Below, one piece after another: positions 1 through 6,243 of a stretch of 9,342 nt of DNA (the first letter of the stretch is position 1; each line of letters begins with the position of its first letter). The position numbers were made by a program, and so were the translations under genes. Under the pieces are notes generated by a model that had not been told where the DNA came from, searched no databases, and saw only the letters and a list, made by a program, of their open reading frames with translations. This stretch comes from Winogradskyella_A sp963966315 (GTDB lineage Bacteria > Bacteroidota > Bacteroidia > Flavobacteriales > Flavobacteriaceae), in assembly GCA_963966315.1 (NCBI GenBank), contig CAWZYX010000117.1, positions 1 through 9,342 on the forward strand, read 5' to 3'.

Positions 1-1
1 G

Positions 2-622
2 GCTTTAGAAATGCTGGAATTTCCAGAGATCGATGCACCTGATTCTTTGGGTCAGGCAAGTCAAAATCTGCCGCTGCTTGCAGGACGATTAACAAAAAGT
101 ACTTCTTCAGGTGGTCGATTGATGCTCGGGGCATCACTATTTCAATTAAGATGGGACGGGCTTGAAGAAATACCTAATTCAACAGCTGTTGGTTGGGGAT
201 TTAGCTTTAGCGGGCGCGAATATTTTGGGAAGAATAAACATTGGTTTAGATGGATGGCCTCTTATGGCCAAGGCTGGGGGAGTCAAATCATTGCTACGCT
301 TGGAACAAATGCCTCTGCGATTCTTGATTCAAATGGGAAACTGGAAACCATGCCAGCATGGAATCTAGGGACAGGGATTGCACTAAATATCTCACCAAAA
401 CTCGTTGGTAATTTCAATCTTAATTATTATTCCATTGACCCATCTGAGTTTAGAGATGAGACTAAAATGAAAAGCGGTTCCTCTGGGCATATCAACTTGA
501 TTTGGTCACCTTATAAAAAGGTAAATGTTGGCATTGAGTATATGAGGTTAGAACGTGTCAATGGTGATACAACCTCTGGTATTGGAAACCGATTACAAAT
601 GATGATAAAGTATATTATTTAA
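2..622 (+). CDS. DcaP-like outer-membrane porin, C-terminal part (5' end outside window)
   Basis: The frame is open to the left edge, so the gene begins upstream; the first ATG (base 11) is probably internal. About 206 codons are visible. The sequence alternates short hydrophobic strands with polar turns, as in a beta-barrel, and its last 45 residues (NLIWSP, then IEYMRLER, then RLQMMIKY) resemble the closing strands of DcaP-like trimeric porins. That family lets small, often anionic, solutes such as dicarboxylates cross the outer membrane; the substrate here cannot be read from the sequence. The last 125 residues are about 74% identical to the fragment at 8646-9023. Only 10 nt separate the stop from the next start and no terminator lies between, so the following lipoprotein gene is probably on the same transcript. 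Family is fairly sure, substrate unknown. Confidence 0.85.
   Translation, partial: ALEMLEFPEIDAPDSLGQASQNLPLLAGRLTKSTSSGGRLMLGASLFQLRWDGLEEIPNSTAVGWGFSFSGREYFGKNKHWFRWMASYGQGWGSQIIATLGTNASAILDSNGKLETMPAWNLGTGIALNISPKLVGNFNLNYYSIDPSEFRDETKMKSGSSGHINLIWSPYKKVNVGIEYMRLERVNGDTTSGIGNRLQMMIKYII
245..364 (+). repeat. Direct repeat, left copy (high-identity core inside porin gene)
   Basis: These 120 nt match 8646-8765 with about 10 mismatches by hand count and no gaps, including a 30-nt exact match (299-328 against 8700-8729) and a 19-nt exact match at 249-267. Homology continues to the stop codon at 622 but drops abruptly to about 64%. The copies lie 8401 bp apart in the same orientation and flank the whole outer-membrane gene block. 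Within the core, third codon positions are mostly conserved, which points to shared recent ancestry or gene conversion rather than protein-level selection alone. Confidence 0.85.
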
Positions 623-632
623 AAATAGAAGA

Positions 633-2579
633 ATGAAAAATAAAAATAGATGTTTAGGGTTAATAACGTTGGTGGTGTTGTTTACTTGCGAAGTACCCGA
701 AGATAGCGTTATAAAAGCGGTCGATGACACTAATGAAATATTGACGACAAACACATGGAATCTTAAGCAATTTAAAATTGAGGTAAGAAATGAAGATATT
801 CCTCCACCCCTATTGTTCAATGCTACGAACGCTATATTGAATGCAGGTATTTACGATCTAGATGATACGGTCCTAGATGCTTCGGACATGCGGGAATACG
901 AAGTAGAATTTAAGGACGATAGAACTATTATAACTAGAAATGGTCAAATTGATCTTTTATTAGAGGAACAAATAGGCACTTACTTTGTGTTTAATGAAAG
1001 AACAATTAGAATCACCTCAGAACAAAGTTTGAATTACAATTACATTTACGATAATGACACTAAAGAGTTGTCTTTAATTGCAACTTCTGAAACGGCAGAA
1101 AGGGTAATTAGAAAAATAAATGAGAAACTTCTTGATCAAGTTGCTAACCAAACACCTAATCAAATTGGGGATCTAATTGCAGGTCTACTATTCAACAATG
1201 AAGCGCTACAAACTTTGATTAACGATGTTGTTGTGGATGCGATATCAGGGCAATTAGAATTTATAAATGATTTTGACCCTGATCAACTAGCTGCTTTATT
1301 AGCTGCGGATATTAGAGAGGCACTAGAGCAAGTTGACTGGCAGCAAGAATTAACTATTTTAATTCTAAATCAACTTGAAGGGATCACCAATATCGACATT
1401 CAAGCAGTATCTGAAGCTATTGCAACAGCCGTTGTAGAAGGTATAAATGAACAACTTTCTGAAGAGCAGATCAACAATCTAATATTACCGTACATTGAGC
1501 AAATTGCAACAAATTCTGACCAAGTTTCCGAAGCAATAGCCACCTTGGTGGTAGATTTGTTTTTTGACGTATTTAATGAGGATAATATACAACCCATATT
1601 AGTAAATGCGTGGACACAATTTACAGAATTAGATGAGGCACAAATAGCTGAGATAGCAGGTGTCCTGACCACAGTGATAGAAGACTTATTTGTCAATGAA
1701 GAGAGTATTTCCAACTTAATTTTGCCATTTACGGAGCTCATAGATGATACATCTATTTTGCAAATGGGAGCACTGGCAACCCAGACGACAGATGCTATAG
1801 AAGACTTGGTAAATACTCTTAATGCAGAATTTCCAGATCTCAATCTAGAACCAGACTATGTTAGTATGCAAAATACCATTAGGTTGGCCTATATTGCAAT
1901 TAAACCTGTTATAGCCATTACCGGTCCAGATCAAGCGGCAGACGATGTTGCCAATCTAATTATAAGTCAATTTTTAAACACGCAGAATCTTAATAACACA
2001 TTTATTGCAGCACTTCAATTTTTACAGACTATAAACCCTGAAACAGCTGGTACTACTCTCACCCAATGGCTTTTAAGTCTTGAAGGTGATATTTCGCAAG
2101 TGCTTTATGAGCAAATTAGAGATCTATTAAGTCCAATTCTAGATAATTTAGACCCCGAGGCTACGGCATTAAGTATTGCTATAGCGTTAAATAATTTTAT
2201 TTCTGATAATGTCACTCCGGAAGCAATTCAGAATCTAATTACTCCTTTGTTAGAAGAAATCATTCTTAACAATGCAGAGGTAGTTGCTAGTTATTTGGCA
2301 GAGCTAATTGTTAATCTAGATATCATTAAAGAAAATGTTACTGAAGAAGCTATTGCGCAAGCTATTTTACCCATACTCCAATCTATTCAGGATACTAATG
2401 TTGAAGAAGTAGTGCAAAATCTTATCAATGCCATAGTTGACGCTGGTGTCTTTGAGGATGTAATTACCGAAGAACGGGTATCAGCCATCATCTCCTTTTT
2501 GATTTATAAGTCTTCTTGGGATAATGTATTAATTGCGAACAATTTTGAAGAAATATCAATAATATTGAGCCATGACTAA
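633..2579 (+). CDS. Surface lipoprotein with lipocalin-like domain and long helical-repeat region
   Basis: The 648-residue product starts with a basic, hydrophobic signal (MKNKNRCLGLITLVVLFTC) and a probable lipobox ending at Cys19; Thr at -1 is slightly unusual. Acidic residues follow the cysteine (EVPED), as in Bacteroidetes lipoproteins exported to the cell surface. Residues about 40-150 look lipocalin-like: a TWNL start, then strands around YEVEFKDDRTI, GTYFVFNERTI and YNYIYDND. Residues about 155-640 are almost all amphipathic helix, acidic and rich in Ile, Leu, Ala, Asn and Gln, with a recurring motif [T/S/N]-x-E-x-I-x-x-[L/I]-[L/I]-x-P near residues 276, 315, 355, 528 and 570, and a related P-less unit at 612. 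The last three are spaced exactly 42 residues. No enzyme motif is seen. The ATG lies 10 nt after the porin stop behind a weak purine stretch (tagaaga). The gene overlaps the next by 8 nt, suggesting translational coupling and a working partnership with that barrel. Function unknown. Confidence 0.85.
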   Translation: MKNKNRCLGLITLVVLFTCEVPEDSVIKAVDDTNEILTTNTWNLKQFKIEVRNEDIPPPLLFNATNAILNAGIYDLDDTVLDASDMREYEVEFKDDRTIITRNGQIDLLLEEQIGTYFVFNERTIRITSEQSLNYNYIYDNDTKELSLIATSETAERVIRKINEKLLDQVANQTPNQIGDLIAGLLFNNEALQTLINDVVVDAISGQLEFINDFDPDQLAALLAADIREALEQVDWQQELTILILNQLEGITNIDIQAVSEAIATAVVEGINEQLSEEQINNLILPYIEQIATNSDQVSEAIATLVVDLFFDVFNEDNIQPILVNAWTQFTELDEAQIAEIAGVLTTVIEDLFVNEESISNLILPFTELIDDTSILQMGALATQTTDAIEDLVNTLNAEFPDLNLEPDYVSMQNTIRLAYIAIKPVIAITGPDQAADDVANLIISQFLNTQNLNNTFIAALQFLQTINPETAGTTLTQWLLSLEGDISQVLYEQIRDLLSPILDNLDPEATALSIAIALNNFISDNVTPEAIQNLITPLLEEIILNNAEVVASYLAELIVNLDIIKENVTEEAIAQAILPILQSIQDTNVEEVVQNLINAIVDAGVFEDVITEERVSAIISFLIYKSSWDNVLIANNFEEISIILSHD

Positions 2580-3612
2580 AAACATTCATAAATTTATAAT
2601 CAGTTCTCTATTTCTACTAGTGTCCACAACGATGCTTTACGGACAGGTGACTAATCTCTCTATTTCTGATAGGATGGAAGCCTATACAGATAGTTTAAAG
2701 CGAACACCCTATGAATGGCATTTGCCCATCATGGGCAAAAAAATAAGAGAATTGGGATTTGATATTCCTTATCCTAACGGGATTTCATTTAACTATGCCT
2801 TTTCTAAACAAGATCTCCTATTAAGTGATGCCTTTGTTGGTTTTGAAGAAGATGTGCTTATTCCTATTGATGGTATTGCACGTTTTAGAAGTATTAGTTC
2901 AGAAGTAAACGCTTATACGGCACGTTACGATTTTTGGTTATTACCTTTTTTAAATTTTTACGGAATAGTAGGAAGCGTAAACGCAAAAACTAATGTACAA
3001 GTGGGCCTTCCTTTAGAATTGGAATTCAACACCAAAAGAAATACTGGTCTGGCCTATGGTTGGGGGACCGTTTTGGCAGGTGCCGTTGGTCCAATGATAG
3101 TATCAACCGATTTTGCCATGGTATGGACTAAGATGAAAAACTTGGATCAGGCCAACAGATCACTTGTTTTTAATGTAAGGACAGGTTATTTGTTCCATTT
3201 TAGAAAACCAGAAAGAAACTTGGCACTGCTAGTAGGAGCACAATATTTAGGCATTAATAGCGAGGGCAGTGGTAAATTAGAATTGATCAGTCCTTCCGAC
3301 AAAGATAGGCTTCTTGGCCAATTAAATGGCTGGTATGATGATCTAACCGATAGGGAACAAGAAGTTTTGGACCCCCTATACAGCGGGCTTTCCGATTGGC
3401 TCTCTAGCGGAGAGTCAACGGATCTTTATTATAAGTTTAATAAAAGATTTATATCGCCTTGGAGTATGAATGTTGGTATTAATTTTCAATATAACAAACG
3501 TTATACGTTAACCAGTATTTACAGTTTTGGAAGTAGAAGTCAATTAATTTTTGGTCTAAGCTATCGTTTTGGATATAAAGGAAAAAATTGGCTTAGTGGA
3601 TTGACATTATAA
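2572..3612 (+). CDS. Outer-membrane beta-barrel protein of unknown family
   Basis: The 346-residue product has a clear Sec signal peptide (FIISSLFLLVSTTMLYG, cut before Gln25). The mature protein is mostly alternating amphipathic strands, for example ARYDFWLLPFLNFYGIVGSV, SLVFNVRTGYLFHF, NLALLVGAQYLGI and QLIFGLSYRFGY. One clearly non-strand insert at residues about 238-285 (QLNGWYDDLTDREQEVLDPL and following) is predicted helical and may be a plug or an extracellular loop. The final strand is followed by a short tail ending LTL rather than the usual terminal aromatic. The start ATG overlaps the last 8 nt of the lipoprotein gene, so the two are probably translated together and may form one surface complex. 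I do not recognise a characterised family; transport of a hydrophobic compound is possible, but nothing in the sequence proves it. Confidence 0.82.
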   Translation: MTKNIHKFIISSLFLLVSTTMLYGQVTNLSISDRMEAYTDSLKRTPYEWHLPIMGKKIRELGFDIPYPNGISFNYAFSKQDLLLSDAFVGFEEDVLIPIDGIARFRSISSEVNAYTARYDFWLLPFLNFYGIVGSVNAKTNVQVGLPLELEFNTKRNTGLAYGWGTVLAGAVGPMIVSTDFAMVWTKMKNLDQANRSLVFNVRTGYLFHFRKPERNLALLVGAQYLGINSEGSGKLELISPSDKDRLLGQLNGWYDDLTDREQEVLDPLYSGLSDWLSSGESTDLYYKFNKRFISPWSMNVGINFQYNKRYTLTSIYSFGSRSQLIFGLSYRFGYKGKNWLSGLTL

Positions 3613-3631
3613 AAACAAACTATATCTGCCT

Positions 3632-3661
3632 GTAATAGGAATTACGACCATTCTTTTTTTT
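3632..3661 (+). terminator. Possible weak terminator after the lipoprotein-barrel pair
   Basis: A 5-bp inverted repeat (GTAAT 3632-3636, ATTAC 3641-3645) is followed 8 nt later by a run of eight T (3654-3661). The stem is short, AT-rich and not adjacent to the T-run, so termination would be inefficient. It lies 20 nt after the stop of the preceding gene. Confidence 0.25.
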
Positions 3662-3734
3662 AATTAGCTTCCACCCGTAGAACATTAAAAACGAAGTGCA
3701 ATATTTGGGGGTTTTATAAATTTTTAAGCAGATG

Positions 3735-3751
3735 TATAGTTCACAACTATA
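3735..3751. repeat. Perfect 7-bp palindrome in the longest internal intergenic gap
   Basis: TATAGTT (3735-3741), spacer CAC, AACTATA (3745-3751); the stem extends by a G-T wobble and one further pair. There is no T-run after it, so it looks more like a regulator-binding site or a small transcript hairpin than a terminator. It sits in the 252-nt gap before the Omp85-like gene at 3865. An AATATTTG at 3700-3707 matches 7 of 8 positions of the Bacteroidetes -7 element TAnnTTTG, but I find no convincing -33 TTG at the right distance, so no promoter is called. Confidence 0.3.
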
Positions 3752-3864
3752 TAGGCTTGGGCTATAGTCGCAAGACAATCCTTAAATTTAAGTTATGGTG
3801 TTAGCATTGATAAAACCAATACGACATAAAAGATTTATTTTTTTAAAACATTTTAAGATATCAA

Positions 3865-4965
3865 ATGTTGAAACAGCACTTGCATTCCATTTATAATATT
3901 TTTGTCCTGCTTTTTCTAGGTTTGATTGGTTCCTTCAGCAATGCCCAGGAAGAATCAAAACCACAGAAAAAAGTAAATTTTGCGGGTGTTCCTGTGGTTA
4001 ATTATAGTAATGCTACCGGATTTAGTCTAGGAGCAATGGGACAGGCTTTTTATAAAATAAGTAAAAAAGACAGCATATCGCCAGTATCTTCTTCTGGTAT
4101 TTTTGCCATGTATACAACTAATGGCACCTGGTTTGGGGCGTTATTTCAGCGCTTATATATCAATGAAGACCGTTGGAGAATTCTTGCAGCAGTAGGATCT
4201 GGCAATATCAATTATCAATACTTTCAAGAAATCCCAGTTTTTGGAACTGGTGGTTTTATTGGCTACAACACCCAAGCTAATTTTGCTATGCTTAAAGTAG
4301 AGCGCAAAATAATAGGGAAACTCTATTTTGGGTTATTAGGTATTTATTCTAATTCTAAAACCGTTTTTGACCTTCCTGAATTTATTCCACCCAGTTTATT
4401 AACAAACCAGAGAAGTATGAACTCTGCTGGATATACTCTTAATTATGATAAGCGCGATAATCAAATAAATCCCTATAGCGGATATAATATAACTTTTAGA
4501 AATAATTTTTATCGCGACTGGATAGGCAGTGATGACAAATTTGAATCTTATAATTTCACTTATAATCACTTTATTCCTATTAAATCATCTAGAGATATTA
4601 TTGCCACCAGATTTCATGCCGCAATAGCAACAGGAGATGTGCCTTTTCAAGGACAGAATGTAGTAGGCCAGGATGACATTAGAGGCTATACAGAAGGGCG
4701 TTACCGAGATAATCAAGTCTATGCGTTGCAAGCAGAATATCGCCATCGTTTTAAAAATAAATTTGGTATGGTAGGATTTTTTGGAATGGCTACTGCTGTT
4801 GAGACACTTTCGGATCTTAACAAAGCACCATTTTTGCCAGGTGGAGGATTTGGGATACGCTATATGGCTATAGAAAAACAACGAATTAATATTGGTATTG
4901 ACGCCGCCTTAGGAAAAGACGATTGGGGAGTCTATTTCAGAATTGGTGAATCTTTTGGAAGGTAA
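3865..4965 (+). CDS. POTRA-less Omp85 (BamA/TamA-type) outer-membrane barrel, first copy
   Basis: The 366-residue product begins with a signal peptide (IFVLLFLGLIGSFSNA, cut before Gln). After about 25 linker residues it enters the barrel directly, with no POTRA domain, so it is only the membrane part of an Omp85 protein. Two family hallmarks are present: YDKRDNQINPYSGY at residues 194-207, like the D-x-R-(D/N)-N...P..G strand-turn of the surface-antigen domain, and DIRGY at 271-275, the loop-6 R-G-Y/F motif with Arg273. A GGGFGIRY strand follows near residue 325. The barrel ends IGESFGR, so the usual last aromatic is one residue short. Full-length relatives insert or secrete outer-membrane proteins; POTRA-less forms are common in Bacteroidetes and their role is unsettled. 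The next gene encodes a paralogue 25 nt downstream and is probably co-transcribed. The start is the only in-frame ATG that gives a complete signal peptide. Confidence 0.85.
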   Translation: MLKQHLHSIYNIFVLLFLGLIGSFSNAQEESKPQKKVNFAGVPVVNYSNATGFSLGAMGQAFYKISKKDSISPVSSSGIFAMYTTNGTWFGALFQRLYINEDRWRILAAVGSGNINYQYFQEIPVFGTGGFIGYNTQANFAMLKVERKIIGKLYFGLLGIYSNSKTVFDLPEFIPPSLLTNQRSMNSAGYTLNYDKRDNQINPYSGYNITFRNNFYRDWIGSDDKFESYNFTYNHFIPIKSSRDIIATRFHAAIATGDVPFQGQNVVGQDDIRGYTEGRYRDNQVYALQAEYRHRFKNKFGMVGFFGMATAVETLSDLNKAPFLPGGGFGIRYMAIEKQRINIGIDAALGKDDWGVYFRIGESFGR

Positions 4966-4990
4966 TTATAACAATAAATAGAATTGAGGT

Positions 4991-6148
4991 ATGAAACTTA
5001 GTATAATTTTAATGTGGATTTGTTTGTTGTTCTGCTCTCATATAATTAGCGGGCAACAGGACACCATACCAACCAAAAAAAAAATAAGCTTCCGTGACCC
5101 AGTGGATGGAGCTTTTGACGTGAGTTCTTTTCTTTTAGAGCATAATGGGGTTCTACCGATAATTATTCCTATTACCGAACCTGCTGTGGGGTATGGTGCA
5201 GGTTTAGCTGTACTGTATTTTCATAAACGCAAAAAAAAATATAAAACCTATGTGGCACCCGATGTTTCAGGAGTGGTTGGACTATATACGGAGAATAAAA
5301 CATGGGGGGCCGGTGCCTTTCATGCACATACCTTTGGAGAAAATAGGGTCCGCACTTTAACAGCAGTTATAAAACCAAATCTTAAAATCAATTACTACGG
5401 GAATAATAGTGAAATTTTAGCCAAAAACCCTATCGGTATTGATTTAGACTCCTGGCTTTTTTATCAAAAAGCCCAAGTGAGAATTGGCAACTCGAAATTA
5501 TATGTAGGAGGTGCCTATACCTATTTAAATTCGGCGGTTTCGTTTGAAGAGATACCAAATAGACCATTGCTAAATTTAATTTTAGAAAGACTAAACACTA
5601 ACTCTATAATTAGCTCCATAAAGCCTATAGCTACCTATGATAGTCGTAATAATACTTTTACCCCAACAAAAGGAATTATGGCAGAAATAGGTCTAAATTA
5701 TAGTGCTACATGGTTAGGCTCAGATGATAATTTCAGTACTATGACTACTGATTTTTTCTGGTATTTACCCTTAACGGATAAATTACATTCCAAATATCGT
5801 TTTCAGGGTAGTTTTTTGTTTGGTGATGCGCCTTTCTACGCTTACCCATTTATAGATTTGCGAGGAATAGCCTCCATGAGATATCAAAATGACACCACTT
5901 TAGTAATAGAAACAGAATGGAGTTACAATATATACAACAGATGGTGGCTTACCGCTTTTGGTGGGACAGGTAAGGCTTTTTCGGATTTTAACGCCTTTGG
6001 TTCTGAAGACTGGGTTTACAATATAGGAACAGGATTTCGCTATAGATTAGCAAGACAATTAGGTGTCAATATGGGAACTGACTTTGCATGGGGGAATGGT
6101 AAAGATTTTTGCCTTCTATATTGTCTTTGGGACATCTTGGTAAGTTAG
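4991..6148 (+). CDS. POTRA-less Omp85-type barrel, second copy, with last strand frameshifted
   Basis: As read, 385 residues. A signal peptide (IILMWICLLFCSHIISG, cut before Gln22) is followed directly by the barrel, with no POTRA. Hallmarks are YDSRNNTFTPTKG at residues 216-228 and DLRGIASMRYQ starting at 290, where Arg291-Gly292 are kept but Ile replaces the aromatic. Family resemblance stays strong through GTGFRYRLARQLGVNMG and AWGNGKD, then the frame ends in FCLLYCLWDILVS, which is not strand-like. Dropping one T from the T5 run at 6106-6110 gives FAFYIVFGTSW followed by TAA (6141-6143), a typical closing strand with terminal Trp, and a 383-residue protein. The frame as given is therefore either a sequencing indel or a real mutation that would damage barrel assembly, because that strand carries the recognition signal for the Bam machinery. 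The gene is a diverged tandem paralogue of the one before it. Confidence 0.82.
   Translation: MKLSIILMWICLLFCSHIISGQQDTIPTKKKISFRDPVDGAFDVSSFLLEHNGVLPIIIPITEPAVGYGAGLAVLYFHKRKKKYKTYVAPDVSGVVGLYTENKTWGAGAFHAHTFGENRVRTLTAVIKPNLKINYYGNNSEILAKNPIGIDLDSWLFYQKAQVRIGNSKLYVGGAYTYLNSAVSFEEIPNRPLLNLILERLNTNSIISSIKPIATYDSRNNTFTPTKGIMAEIGLNYSATWLGSDDNFSTMTTDFFWYLPLTDKLHSKYRFQGSFLFGDAPFYAYPFIDLRGIASMRYQNDTTLVIETEWSYNIYNRWWLTAFGGTGKAFSDFNAFGSEDWVYNIGTGFRYRLARQLGVNMGTDFAWGNGKDFCLLYCLWDILVS
6103..6148 (+). other. Frameshift site at T5 run disrupting the terminal beta-strand
   Basis: The run at 6106-6110 holds five T. With four, codons after Asp372 read Phe-Ala-Phe-Tyr-Ile-Val-Phe-Gly-Thr-Ser-Trp-stop, ending at 6143. 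With five, the reading frame continues to TAG at 6146-6148 with an unrelated Cys-containing tail. The restored strand has the alternating hydrophobic pattern and terminal aromatic typical of outer-membrane barrels. Confidence 0.75.
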
Positions 6149-6243
6149 GATAGGGAATTTAACTATGTGAAAAAAAAGTCATTTTTATGCTTTTGAATAC
6201 AATCTAGGCTAATTCTCATGCAATTCAAAGTTATTAAGCGTGT

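Noticed and set aside
1400..1843. 147-codon open frame on the minus strand
   Set aside because: It is the shadow of the helical-repeat lipoprotein gene; the composition is Ser/Thr/Ile/Val-rich without any domain, and the plus-strand frame has a signal peptide and repeats.
3613..3864. A promoter for the second half of the block
   Set aside because: Only a 7-of-8 match to the Bacteroidetes -7 element (3700-3707) was found, with no TTG at a suitable upstream distance.
4585..4881. 98-codon minus-strand frame
   Set aside because: Lies opposite the loop-6 and last-strand region of an Omp85-type barrel, with no start context or family resemblance.
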